Part shown: positions 8,170 to 16,872 of the stretch, piece by piece | Layout: every line of letters starts with the position of its first letter | Position numbering within the stretch: position 1 is the stretch's first letter | NCBI GenBank assembly: GCA_910587155.1 | Contig: CAJULA010000012.1 | Span: forward strand, 1-64,000 | DNA length: 64,000 bases | Direction of reading: 5' to 3' | Origin: an uncultured Lachnospiraceae bacterium | Lineage (GTDB): Bacteria; Bacillota; Clostridia; Lachnospirales; Lachnospiraceae | The notes under the pieces: generated by a model | Seen by the model: the letters and a program-made list of their open reading frames with translations, nothing else | Databases searched by the model: none | What the model was told of the DNA's origin: nothing | Made by a program: the position numbers and the translations under genes

Positions 8170-8448
8170 AAAACACTTTTACAATTCAGAAGATACTGAA
8201 ATTTGTATTTGGTTTTTGGCTGCTATCTTTATTATAATTGCTGTGTTTTTGGGGAGCTTTATCTATGTGTCAGATTACAAAATAACAAAGGCAGACACGT
8301 CAGTTTCACTGGATGGAATTTATGAACTTGTTTTACAGGCTGTTGGAGAGACTGATTTCCCGTTTGGCGCTGCTTCCGGCAGGCAAAAATTTTTGGAACT
8401 TTAGGGAAAGAGGAATTGTTTTCCGGAGACGGGTGGTATATAATGTAG
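8114..8448 (+). pseudogene. Membrane-anchored hypothetical protein with internal deletion
   Basis: The frame to 8404 contains one membrane helix (IWFLAAIFIIIAVFLGSFIY) followed by an extracytoplasmic start (VSLDGIYELVLQAVGETDFP, FGAASGR) and stops abruptly. In the next frame LGKEELFSGDGWYIM-stop (8446-8448) looks like the end of the same kind of protein. I recall anchored proteins of ~150-200 residues with this SPDGxYxLxLQxVGExDxPFG motif in Clostridia; here the central beta-rich part is missing. The initiation codon is not obvious. Confidence 0.45.
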
Positions 8449-8534
8449 TTTGTATAAGTATAGCCAGAATTCAACCGGCGAGTTTCGAAGCAGAAGTTTT
8501 ACAGAGACCTTACCGTTTCACCGGCGTTGAAATT

Positions 8535-8669
8535 GGACGGGATAAACGCCGCCAGGAACTGGAAAAGCAGATAGCGGTCTTACAGGTGAAGGTGCGGCGG
8601 GAGAGGCAGTTTAAAATGCAATGGACATTGCAAATAGAGTTGGAAATTTTAACTTTAATGACGAAATGA
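8535..8669 (+). pseudogene. DUF4391-type C-terminal fragment
   Basis: The frame reads KRRQELEKQIAVLQVKVRR then ERQFKMQWTLQIELEILTLM. The basic coiled-coil ending with ERQFNxxVELNxEI is how DUF4391 proteins end. DUF4391 genes usually sit beside Type III mod and res genes, as here, so this is probably the remains of a subunit of the downstream cluster. The ~180 preceding residues are absent. Confidence 0.5.
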
Positions 8670-9004
8670 TGGTATTTTTCAAAGCATGGATGAAATATGA
8701 TACCTCCAATGGGAAGAAAAAATGGATGGAGCGAATAGTAGTTCTGATAAATTGCATAGCCTTTTCGGTGCTATTTGTGGGGTTTGCGATTCCGTTGAAA
8801 ATGCCAGATCAACTAAGCACAGTTGTATCGATTTTGTCAACTGCGCTGTTATTTTTAAGCATTTGGTTTGTTGACAAACAACAGCAACGAAAAGAGCAAT
8901 GGAATGAAATATTGATGTTATCCTTAATCGGTAAAAATACTAATCAAAACACTGTATCAGTGGAGGAAATACCCAGTGGACAAACTGAAAATGGAAACCC
9001 GTGA
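8621..9004 (+). CDS. Small two-helix membrane protein
   Basis: The 127-aa frame has two membrane segments (RIVVLINCIAFSVLFVGFA and STVVSILSTALLFLSIWFV, ~residues 39-60 and 67-85) and a charged cytoplasmic tail (VDKQQQRKEQWNEIL). I do not recognise the family. The start at 8621 overlaps the DUF4391 fragment; a start at 8666 (MMVFFKAW) is equally possible, and neither has a good ribosome site. It overlaps the first 29 bases of mod, and two-helix proteins do occur beside restriction systems, but it may be another truncated gene. Confidence 0.45.
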   Translation: MDIANRVGNFNFNDEMMVFFKAWMKYDTSNGKKKWMERIVVLINCIAFSVLFVGFAIPLKMPDQLSTVVSILSTALLFLSIWFVDKQQQRKEQWNEILMLSLIGKNTNQNTVSVEEIPSGQTENGNP

Positions 9005-10835
9005 CCTGACCCAAGCCAACATTGACAAACTCGCCGCCCTGTTCCCCGCCTGCGTGACCGAGGCCCGGGGCGAGGACGGCAGACTGAAAAAGGCAGTCAA
9101 TTTTGAACTGCTGCGGCAGATGTTGTCCGACGTGGTACTGGAGGGCGACGAGGCCTACGAGTTCACCTGGGTAGGAAAGAAAGCCGCTATCGTGGAGGCC
9201 AACCGTCCCATCCGTAAAACCCTGCGACCCTGTCCGGCGGAGAGCGTGGACTGGGACACCACCGAAAACCTCTACATCGAGGGCGACAACCTGGAAGTGC
9301 TCAAACTGTTGCAGGAGAGCTATCTGGGCAAGGTGAAGATGATCTACATCGACCCGCCCTACAACACCGGCAACGACTTCATCTACCGAGACGATTTCGG
9401 CATGAGCGGGGAAGAATTCAGTGAAGGAATCGGGCAGATTGACGAAGAAACCGGCGACCGGCTGTTCCGCAATACCGATTCCAACGGGCGATTTCACTCC
9501 GACTGGTGCAGCATGATTTATTCCCGGCTGATGTTGGCGAGGAATTTATTGAGTGATGACGGGGTTATTTTTATTTCGATTGATGATAGTGAACAGGAGA
9601 ACTTGAAAAAGATTTGCGACGAGGTTTTTGGAGCGGGCAATTTTGTTGACAATCTCATATGGAAGAAGATGTACGGAGGAAAAATAGATAGTAAATGGTT
9701 TGCACATTACCATGATTATATCTTGGTATATGCCAAAGTTAAGGAAATGTGGCATCCAAATCTTTTACCCAGAAGCGAAGATGCAAAGTCAAGGTACAAA
9801 AATCCGGATAACGACCCACGTGGGCCGTGGAAATCTGCCGATTTTACCGGTGCAGGAAGCACATCAACGTCTTATGCCATTACTTCTCCGTCAGGAAAAA
9901 CTTTTTTGCCACCAGAGGGCAAACATTGGATTGCGTCAGAAAAAAATTGCAAAAAACTTATTGCTGAAGGGAGACTTTGGTTTGGAGTAGCGGGAACCAG
10001 TTTTCCTTCAATTAAGCGTTTCCTTTCTGAGGTAAAGCAGGGCGTACCACAAATATCCATATTGGACTATTCAGAAGTCGGGCACAGTGATGAAGCCAAC
10101 AGAAAATTAAAAGAGCTGTTAGATGGTAATTACTTTGATTATCCAAAGCCTATGAGACTTCTTTATCGCCTTTGCTATCTTGCGACCCAAAAAGATGACA
10201 TCATTCTCGACTTCTTCTCCGGCTCTGCCACTACCGCCCATGCCGTCATGCAGCTGAACACCGTGGACGGCGGACATCGGAAATTCATCATGGTGCAGCT
10301 GCCGGAATCCTGTGATGAAAAGAGCGAGGCATACAAGGCGGGCTATCCCAACATCTGTGAAATCGGCAAAGAGCGTATCCGCCGGGCCGCAAAGAAGATC
10401 GTTACCGACAACCCCGGCAAGCCCTTTGATGGCGGTTTTCGGGTGTTTAAGCTGGTAGACTCCAACATGACCGATGTGTACTACTCCGCCGAGGAGTACG
10501 ACCAGGCTATGCTTGACCAACTGGTGAGCAACATCAAACCCGACCGGACCGATCTGGATTTGTTGTTCGGCTGTCTGCTGGAATGGGGCTTGCCCCTGTC
10601 CATGCCCTATACCTCCGAGAAAATAGAGGGCTGCACCGTCCACACCTATAACGACGGCGACCTGATTGCCTGCTTTGACGAGGATATCCCCGATGCTGTT
10701 CTCAGGGAGATCGCCAAGCGTCAGCCCCTCCGGGCGGTGTTCCGGGACAGCGGCTTTGCCAACAGCCCCGCCAAGATTAATGTGGGTGAGATTTTTAAAA
10801 TGCTGGCCCCGGATACCAGAGTGAAGGTTCTGTAG
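8976..10835 (+). CDS. Type III restriction-modification methyltransferase (Mod)
   Basis: A 619-aa adenine-N6 DNA methyltransferase of the beta class. Motif IV DPPYNTGNDFIY (~residue 127) precedes motif I DFFSGSATTAHAVM (~410), the order expected for Mod/beta enzymes. EGDNLEVLKLLQESY and DGVIFISIDDSEQ are also typical. It confers sequence recognition for both modification and restriction. GTG 8976 is chosen because GGAGG (8962-8966) is nine bases upstream; ATG 8991 is the alternative. The central ~220 codons (about 9535-10195, the target-recognition region) are AT-rich with codon use unlike the GC-rich ends, a sign of domain exchange. A DUF1016 remnant separates it from res. Confidence 0.93.
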   Translation: MDKLKMETRDLTQANIDKLAALFPACVTEARGEDGRLKKAVNFELLRQMLSDVVLEGDEAYEFTWVGKKAAIVEANRPIRKTLRPCPAESVDWDTTENLYIEGDNLEVLKLLQESYLGKVKMIYIDPPYNTGNDFIYRDDFGMSGEEFSEGIGQIDEETGDRLFRNTDSNGRFHSDWCSMIYSRLMLARNLLSDDGVIFISIDDSEQENLKKICDEVFGAGNFVDNLIWKKMYGGKIDSKWFAHYHDYILVYAKVKEMWHPNLLPRSEDAKSRYKNPDNDPRGPWKSADFTGAGSTSTSYAITSPSGKTFLPPEGKHWIASEKNCKKLIAEGRLWFGVAGTSFPSIKRFLSEVKQGVPQISILDYSEVGHSDEANRKLKELLDGNYFDYPKPMRLLYRLCYLATQKDDIILDFFSGSATTAHAVMQLNTVDGGHRKFIMVQLPESCDEKSEAYKAGYPNICEIGKERIRRAAKKIVTDNPGKPFDGGFRVFKLVDSNMTDVYYSAEEYDQAMLDQLVSNIKPDRTDLDLLFGCLLEWGLPLSMPYTSEKIEGCTVHTYNDGDLIACFDEDIPDAVLREIAKRQPLRAVFRDSGFANSPAKINVGEIFKMLAPDTRVKVL

Positions 10836-10846
10836 GGAGGGGCGGG

Positions 10847-11206
10847 ATGGCAAACGAATTGATACCGGAAGACAGCATAAATCTTCCAATGAATGACCTG
10901 TGCCGTAATTCCATCGAACCGGTGGAGTACGCCCGGAGCATAGCTGCAAGGCAGATTATCAAAAACTTATCCGAGGCCATGAATACGCAATTTGGCCGGG
11001 GATTTTCTGTGGACACACTTGAAAACACAAGAAAATTTTACCTGACCTATCAGGATAGAATTTCCGAAACAGTGTTTCGGAAATTTGCGGTGGAAAAATC
11101 CGAAAAGGTGTTTCGCCTTTTTGAAGAAAAGCTGCCGGACAAAAAGGAACTTCAGAAAAAGTTCAAGGAATGGATCGCCGAGGAGACGGGAGGTGAGGAG
11201 TCATGA
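10847..11206 (+). CDS. Shortened DUF1016/YhcG-like protein lacking its nuclease domain
   Basis: A 119-aa protein. The N-terminal part (PVEYARSIAARQ, then IKNLSEAMNTQFGRGFSVDT, LENTRKFYLTYQDR, FAVEKSEKVF) matches the DUF1016 N-terminal region of YhcG nucleases, and the end (KLPDKKELQKKFKEWIAEE) matches their last residues. Intact members are ~330-350 residues with a PD-(D/E)XK nuclease between these parts; that is gone, and ~30 residues also seem missing after IAARQ. Both deletions keep the frame. The gene starts 11 bases after mod (GGGAGG before ATG 10847) and overlaps res by 4 bases, so it is still translated within the operon. It may be dead, or retained for protein contacts. Confidence 0.6.
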   Translation: MANELIPEDSINLPMNDLCRNSIEPVEYARSIAARQIIKNLSEAMNTQFGRGFSVDTLENTRKFYLTYQDRISETVFRKFAVEKSEKVFRLFEEKLPDKKELQKKFKEWIAEETGGEES

Positions 11207-14200
11207 AGATACAGTACAGACACCAGAAATTCCAGGCCGACGCAGCCAGGGCCGTTGTGGATGTCTTTGCCGGACAGCCCTGTCTGACCCCCACCTACAT
11301 GATGGACAGAGGCAGCGGAAATTATCAGATTGGCGTTAATGAAGAACGGGATTTCACCGGCTTCAGCAACCAGAGAATCGTGCCGGAGCTGTCCGACCAA
11401 CGGATCCTGGAGCAGCTGAACAAAATTCAGCGTGCCAACCAGCTCAAGCCGTCGGACAAGCTGGAGGGACGGGCCAACGGCTACAACCTTACCATCGAGA
11501 TGGAAACCGGCGTGGGCAAGACCTACACCTACATCAAGACCATGTTCGAGCTGAACAGGCACTACGGCTGGAGCAAGTTTATCGTTGTCGTCCCCAGCGT
11601 TGCCATCCGCGAGGGCGTATATAAATCCTTCGAGATGACCCAGGAGCATTTTGCTGAGGAATATGGGAAGAAGATACGCTTTTTTATCTACAACTCCGCC
11701 CAACTGACGGAGATTGACCGCTTTGCATCGGACAGCTCCATCAACGTGATGATTATCAATTCCCAGGCATTCAACGCCAAAGGGAAGGATGCCCGCCGAA
11801 TCTACATGAAACTGGACGAGTTTCGTTCCCGCCGGCCCATTGATATCATAGCAAAGACCAATCCCATTTTGATAATTGACGAGCCCCAGTCGGTGGAGGG
11901 CAAGCAAACTAGGGAGCGACTGAAGGAATTTCACCCATTGCTGACCCTGCGCTACTCCGCTACCCATAAGAGTGACAGTATCTACAACATGGTGTTCCGC
12001 CTGGATGCTATGGAGGCTTACAACCGGCGGCTGGTCAAGAAAATCGCGGTAAAGGGAATCACCCAAAGCGGCAGCACTGCCACCGACAGCTATCTCTATC
12101 TGGAGAGTATCAATCTATCCAAAAGTGATCCCACTGCCACCTTGCAGTTCGAGGTAAAGATGGCCAGCGGCGCTCCGAAGAAAAAGAGCCGCATCGTCAA
12201 AATTGGAGACAACCTTTACGACTACTCCGGCGGACTGGAGGAGTACAGAAACGGCTTTGTGGTCAAGCAGATCGATGGACGAGATGACTTGGTGGAGTTC
12301 CTCAACGGTATCAGGATTTTTGCCGGGGATGTCATTGGAGCCGTGGACGAGGACCAGCTGCGGCGTATTCAGATACGGGAAACCATCCTCTCCCATATCC
12401 AGCGGGAGCGACAGCTGTTTTACAAGGGTATCAAAGTCCTCTCGCTGTTCTTCATTGACGAAGTGGCAAACTATCGCGAATATGATGCCGCAGGCCAACC
12501 GGTCAACGGCAAATACGCCGCCATATTTGAGGAGGAATACGAGGATGTCATAGGCGCCATGCAGCTTGCCATTGGTGATGACGAGTATCTCAGGTATTTG
12601 CAGTCTATCCCTGCGGCAAAGACCCACGCCGGTTATTTTTCGGTGGACGGCAAAGGCAAAATGGTCAACTCCAAGGTTGGCCGTAAGGAAACGACCTCTG
12701 ATGATGTGAGCGCCTATGAGCTGATTATGAAGAACAAGGAGTTGCTGTTGGACCGCGACCCGGTTCGCTCCCCGGTGCGGTTCATCTTCTCCCACTCCGC
12801 CCTGCGGGAGGGCTGGGACAACCCGAATGTATTCCAGATCTGTACTTTGAAGCAGAGCGGCAGCGATATTCGTAAGCGTCAGGAAGTCGGGCGTGGCCTG
12901 CGCCTGTGCGTCAACCAGAGCGGCGAGCGAATGGATACCAATGTACTTGGCAACGATGTACATAACATTAACATCCTCACTGTCATTGCCAGCGAAAGCT
13001 ACGACACTTTTGCCAAAGGTCTGCAAACGGAGCTGGCCGAAGCAGTTGCTGACCGTCCCCGCGCCGTTACAGTGGAACTGTTCGTCGGCAAGGTTATCAA
13101 AGACGAACAGGGCAACGAGCAGGTCATCGACCAGAACACAGCTTCCGCAATCCACTACGATATGATTGTCAACGGCTATATCGACCGAAAGGGCGCACTG
13201 ACCGACAAATATTATGAAGATAAGGCAAACGGGGAGCTCAAAGTAGCAGAAGAAGTTGCGGACTCTGCCGCCTCAGTGCTTGCGATCATTGATTCCGTTT
13301 ATGACGCTCGCAGTATGCAGCCGGAAAATGCCCGCAGCAGCAATGTGGAACTGCAAGTGGACGAGGACAAGCTGGCTATGCCGGAATTCAAGGCACTGTG
13401 GTCAAGGATCAACGCCAAATCCGTCTATCTTGTAGATTTTGATACGGAGGAACTGGTTCAAAAAGCCATTGCTGCCCTGAACAGTAAACTGCGTGTTTCT
13501 AAAATCCACTTTCAGGTGGAAACCGGGGCAATGACGGCAATCAAATCCAAAGAAGAACTGCTTTCCGGTGTGTCCTTTGTGAAAGAAGAATCCGCCAGCT
13601 ACGGTGTGGCAATGACGGCAAATTCCAATGTGAAGTATGATTTGATTGGAAAGCTGGTCGATGAAACCGGGCTGACACGCAAAGCACTTGTCGCCATTCT
13701 GAAAGGTATCCAGCCTGCCGTATTCAGTCAGTTTAAGGATAATCCGGAAGAGTTTATCATCAAAGCCGCTGCCCTGATCAACGATGAGAAAGCAACGGCG
13801 CTCATTGAACATATCACCTATGATGTTCTGGATGACCATTACGGCACAGATGTCTTTACTGACCCAACGATCAAGGGCAGACTTGGCGTAAACGCAATGA
13901 AAGCCAAAAAGCATCTGTACGATCATATCATTTACGACTCCACCGGGGAGCGGGATTTTGCCGCCGAACTTGATATAAACACCAATGTGGCGGTCTATGT
14001 GAAACTGCCGGATGGATTTTACATTGCAACGCCGGTGGGCCATTATAACCCGGACTGGGCCATCGCTTTTTACGAGGGAACCGTTAAGCACATTTATTTT
14101 GTGGCAGAGACGAAAGGCTCTATGCGTTCTATGCAATTACGGCTGATCGAGCAATCCAAAATCCACTGTGCCAGAGAACACTTCAAAGCCATTTCCGGCG

Positions 14201-14262
14201 ACGGGGTAGTGTACGATGTGGTGGACAGCTACAAATCGCTTTTGGAAAAGGTTATGCGGTAA
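11203..14262 (+). CDS. Type III restriction enzyme, Res subunit
   Basis: A 1019-aa SF2 helicase-nuclease that works with Mod to translocate and cut unmodified DNA. Motifs in order: Walker A METGVGKTYTYI (~residue 100), IVVVPSVAIREGV (Ia), the DEAD-box variant IIDEPQSVEG (~225), LRYSATHKSD (III), FSHSALREGWDNPNVFQIC (V) and RKRQEVGRGLRLCVN (VI). The C-terminal nuclease is PD-(D/E)XK type: ERDFAAELD, HYNPDWAIAF, then IYFVAETKGS (~960). Length is normal and no break is seen, so the system should be active. The start ATG 11203 overlaps the preceding gene by 4 bases, with GGAGGTGAGG upstream. Confidence 0.93.
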   Translation: MKIQYRHQKFQADAARAVVDVFAGQPCLTPTYMMDRGSGNYQIGVNEERDFTGFSNQRIVPELSDQRILEQLNKIQRANQLKPSDKLEGRANGYNLTIEMETGVGKTYTYIKTMFELNRHYGWSKFIVVVPSVAIREGVYKSFEMTQEHFAEEYGKKIRFFIYNSAQLTEIDRFASDSSINVMIINSQAFNAKGKDARRIYMKLDEFRSRRPIDIIAKTNPILIIDEPQSVEGKQTRERLKEFHPLLTLRYSATHKSDSIYNMVFRLDAMEAYNRRLVKKIAVKGITQSGSTATDSYLYLESINLSKSDPTATLQFEVKMASGAPKKKSRIVKIGDNLYDYSGGLEEYRNGFVVKQIDGRDDLVEFLNGIRIFAGDVIGAVDEDQLRRIQIRETILSHIQRERQLFYKGIKVLSLFFIDEVANYREYDAAGQPVNGKYAAIFEEEYEDVIGAMQLAIGDDEYLRYLQSIPAAKTHAGYFSVDGKGKMVNSKVGRKETTSDDVSAYELIMKNKELLLDRDPVRSPVRFIFSHSALREGWDNPNVFQICTLKQSGSDIRKRQEVGRGLRLCVNQSGERMDTNVLGNDVHNINILTVIASESYDTFAKGLQTELAEAVADRPRAVTVELFVGKVIKDEQGNEQVIDQNTASAIHYDMIVNGYIDRKGALTDKYYEDKANGELKVAEEVADSAASVLAIIDSVYDARSMQPENARSSNVELQVDEDKLAMPEFKALWSRINAKSVYLVDFDTEELVQKAIAALNSKLRVSKIHFQVETGAMTAIKSKEELLSGVSFVKEESASYGVAMTANSNVKYDLIGKLVDETGLTRKALVAILKGIQPAVFSQFKDNPEEFIIKAAALINDEKATALIEHITYDVLDDHYGTDVFTDPTIKGRLGVNAMKAKKHLYDHIIYDSTGERDFAAELDINTNVAVYVKLPDGFYIATPVGHYNPDWAIAFYEGTVKHIYFVAETKGSMRSMQLRLIEQSKIHCAREHFKAISGDGVVYDVVDSYKSLLEKVMR

Positions 14263-14514
14263 CAGTTTCACTGCCTCTTGAACACTACCAATAGCTGCAA
14301 CATTCTAAGCCTTTTTCGTTACGGATAATCAAGTGATATTTCTTTACATTTGATTATCCGTATGCTTCAAATCCTTCTGATAACCCCGGTTCCCGCACAT
14401 ATGGTAATAGCAATATTTCTTGGTGCTGATTTTCATATTCCCGGTCGCAGTTCCACATAGATTTCCCCTTCTTTATGTTACACCTTCTCCAATGATAATT
14501 TCGTTAAATTTCTC
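14263..14514. terminator. Intergenic region with a 12-bp inverted repeat after res
   Basis: ACGGATAATCAA (14321-14332) pairs perfectly with TTGATTATCCGT (14350-14361) across a 17-base loop, probably a transcription stop, though no T-run follows. On the minus strand a short Cys-containing stretch is readable near 14465-14350 but has no recognisable start or family. Otherwise I see nothing here. Confidence 0.45.
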
Positions 14515-14542
14515 TTGACTTTAATTCCGACAAGTCTAATAA
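14515..14542 (+). promoter_or_regulatory. Sigma-A-type promoter for the SMI1/KNR4 gene
   Basis: TTGACT (14515-14520) and TAATAA (14537-14542) are 16 bases apart in an AT-rich stretch. The ribosome site GAGGAG and the ATG at 14582 follow 40 bases later. Confidence 0.5.
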
Positions 14543-14581
14543 TTAATGTGCCATAGAAAATAAATACAGAGGAGTTAGAGC

Positions 14582-15190
14582 ATGGAGGAGATTAATAAAA
14601 TAGATCATATAGTGGAACTTATCAAAAGAAATGAAAAGCTTTTTCTTGAAAATGCCGGGAAACTAAGTGATGAAGAAGTTGAGCAGGAAGATATAGACGA
14701 GTATTTTGCAATTCAGGGAGCAGCAGAAGAACAATTAAACGCTTTTGAACGGCAATTTCAAATAAAATTGCCCGAAGATTTCAAGTGTGTATACAGGTAT
14801 AAAAATGGTTCCGGGTATATAAGTTTACTATGGCCGCAAGAAGGATTTTATGCCGGATATCGTTTGTTATCCTTACAGGAAATGCGCGAAATCAAATCTT
14901 ACTTTCAAAATGAAAACCGTAAGATGATTGAGTTTCCGGATGTGATTGATGAAAGCCAAATACAACAATTAGATGAACGCATAAAGCCATATTTGTTTTG
15001 TGAACGTTGGTTCCCCTTTGCGGAATATGCGGATTCTCTTTATCTCATGTTAGACTTTAATCCAAGCCCTAAAGGAACCGTTGCCCAAATCATCTGTTAT
15101 GTGCATGATCCGGATTTTATATATTATATTGCGCCTGACATTACCGAAGCGTTGAAGTTGACGGAAACAGTTATTAAGGAATTGGTGTAG
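14582..15190 (+). CDS. SMI1/KNR4 (SUKH) family protein
   Basis: A 202-aa cytosolic protein of the SUKH superfamily. The core has AEEQLNAFERQFQIKLPED (the family's xxEEIxxxExxxGxxLPxDxxxF opening, ~residues 50-72), YRYKNGSGYISLL, YRLLSLQEMREIK and WFPFAEYADSLYLMLDF (the FxxxxxDDxLxLDLN element), ending with a predicted helix. Many SUKH proteins are immunity proteins against polymorphic or contact-dependent toxins. No toxin gene is adjacent: the upstream neighbour is a restriction system and the downstream one a surface LRR protein. Standalone SUKH genes are common cargo in gut Firmicutes, so function is open. Confidence 0.8.
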   Translation: MEEINKIDHIVELIKRNEKLFLENAGKLSDEEVEQEDIDEYFAIQGAAEEQLNAFERQFQIKLPEDFKCVYRYKNGSGYISLLWPQEGFYAGYRLLSLQEMREIKSYFQNENRKMIEFPDVIDESQIQQLDERIKPYLFCERWFPFAEYADSLYLMLDFNPSPKGTVAQIICYVHDPDFIYYIAPDITEALKLTETVIKELV

Positions 15191-15349
15191 AAATAATCGG
15201 TAATTTCCTGCGTATCGGACAGTTGCTTTTCTCTTTTTTCCCATCTGTCTGCAGTCAGATGCAACACGTTTTTTTGTTGACTGGCAGTAACAACATCTTT
15301 TGTTTTGTTATCTGTTTGTACTGTGTGCGGTTTATCTTATATTCCGTTA

Positions 15350-15396
15350 GGAGGCTCTGAGAAAGCGTTGATTTCATCAGCACTTCCTTAGAATAT
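15350..15396 (+). repeat. Dispersed palindromic repeat, copy 1
   Basis: GGAGGCTCTGAGAAAGCG then TTGATTTCATCAGCACTTCC and TTAGAATA. The right half matches the other copies exactly while the left arm is diverged (AGAAAGCGTTGAT for AGGAAGTGCTGAT). It lies in the 284-base gap between the SUKH gene and the LRR protein. No other feature is evident in that gap. Confidence 0.65.
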
Positions 15397-15474
15397 GATG
15401 CAAAAAAGATGCCTTTGTGATTTATGATTAAAGCCTCAACCAAAATATAGGAGATAACATGGGGGCAAGCTATC

Positions 15475-16809
15475 ATGAAGAAAAAGAAAAACAGAAGAAT
15501 CGCAATCCTGTCTTTATTGATTTTATCCGGTATCGCAGTTTCATCCATGATTTACGGATGGAAGGCAGAAAGTGCCTGCCGGGCGGCAGAAGAGAAAGTG
15601 TCATTGATTCATGGGTGGAAGGCGGTGAGTGCCTGTCGCGCATCAGAAGAAGCATCTTATTTTACTTATGAGGAACTTCCGGATGGTACGCTGCGGATCA
15701 CGGATTATGATGAGGAGAAAAATACACAGAATCCCTATCAGGTTGTCATTCCCTCCGTGATTCACGGAAAGCGGGTATCCACGATTGGAAAAGAATGTCT
15801 TGGTCTGTCTTATGATGGCCTGCTCAGTCTGCTGGAGCTTACGATTTCGGATGGTATCACTACAATAGAAGGAAACATCATAGAAAATGCCATTGACATT
15901 TGTCTTGTAAAGCTGCCTGCCAGTGTGACATCCATTGATGAAAAGGCTTTTTGGAGGCAGGAAAGTCCATGGCCGGTTGTTATCGCCTGCGATGATACCT
16001 CTTATGCGTATCAATATGCAAAAGAAAATGGCTATGCCTGCCAGGTAATGGAAGCGGCCCTGCCGGAGAATGATTTCCTCAGTGGATATCGGCGCGCAGC
16101 GACAACAGGGCTTCCTTATTTTGCTCATTGGAGGACGCAAGGGGAACGGTATGATTATATTACGATAGAATACCGGGACCATGAGATCGAAAAAAGGATG
16201 GCCGGAGAGTTGGTTTATGTGGAACCCAATGAGTTTTTGGTATTGGTTACAGAGCATTCCGGCGGGGATATTGTACAGTGTATTGACTCCTCGTGTATGG
16301 ATGCGGATAAAGTGGCGTTTGAATGGTTAAACGGTGTTAACTGCCGTAGTTTTTTGTCTTTGGCGGACTGGAATTTTGATGGGGAAGAGGATATTTGTTG
16401 TGAACAGGGTGTCTTTGGTACGGGAGCGGCATTTTTCTGTTCTCTGTTTGTTTATGACCCGGACAGTGGGATTTATCAAAATGTACCGGAATTTTTAGGC
16501 ATTGATAAACCTGTGTTAAGGCCGGATAAACAGTGTATATATGGATTTTCCCGGGGCGACGCCGCTTCACATTATGTAGACCGGTATGAGTATATAGACG
16601 GACGGCTTACCCGTGTTGCAAGACTCAGCCAGCTTGGAAATGAGGAAGACGCAGTTGAAATTGTGGATGAGCGTCTGGTGAACGGAGAATGGCAGATATA
16701 TCGCCGTGAGACATTTTACCCGAGAGATCCAACCGCAGAAGCGCCCTGGCAGGATGCTTATGAGCAGTCAGAAATTCTGTATGTAGAGGATGGATATTGG
16801 GATTTATAA
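15475..16809 (+). CDS. Secreted BspA-like leucine-rich-repeat protein with a C-terminal beta domain
   Basis: A 444-aa exported protein. A signal segment (KKKKNRRIAILSLLILSGIA) is followed by a diverged tandem duplication of 13 residues, GWKAESACRAAEE (28-40) and GWKAVSACRASEE (47-59). One to two BspA-type leucine-rich repeats follow (GLLSLLELTISDGITTIEG, then LVKLPASVTSIDEKAFW and a closing YAKENGYACQV cap). The C-terminal ~240 residues hold DWNFDGEEDICCEQGVFG, a DxNxDGxxD calcium-like loop seen in FG-GAP/XAC2610-type domains. It is likely anchored or released outside the cell. The start at 15475 lacks a strong ribosome site. No sorting motif is present. It lies first in a same-strand set with the DUF4157 gene. 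Confidence 0.7.
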   Translation: MKKKKNRRIAILSLLILSGIAVSSMIYGWKAESACRAAEEKVSLIHGWKAVSACRASEEASYFTYEELPDGTLRITDYDEEKNTQNPYQVVIPSVIHGKRVSTIGKECLGLSYDGLLSLLELTISDGITTIEGNIIENAIDICLVKLPASVTSIDEKAFWRQESPWPVVIACDDTSYAYQYAKENGYACQVMEAALPENDFLSGYRRAATTGLPYFAHWRTQGERYDYITIEYRDHEIEKRMAGELVYVEPNEFLVLVTEHSGGDIVQCIDSSCMDADKVAFEWLNGVNCRSFLSLADWNFDGEEDICCEQGVFGTGAAFFCSLFVYDPDSGIYQNVPEFLGIDKPVLRPDKQCIYGFSRGDAASHYVDRYEYIDGRLTRVARLSQLGNEEDAVEIVDERLVNGEWQIYRRETFYPRDPTAEAPWQDAYEQSEILYVEDGYWDL

Positions 16810-16872
16810 GAATTGATTTTAAAGGGGGAAAACAGATATACTGTAAAAAGAGAAAGGCATGGAAGGATACTT

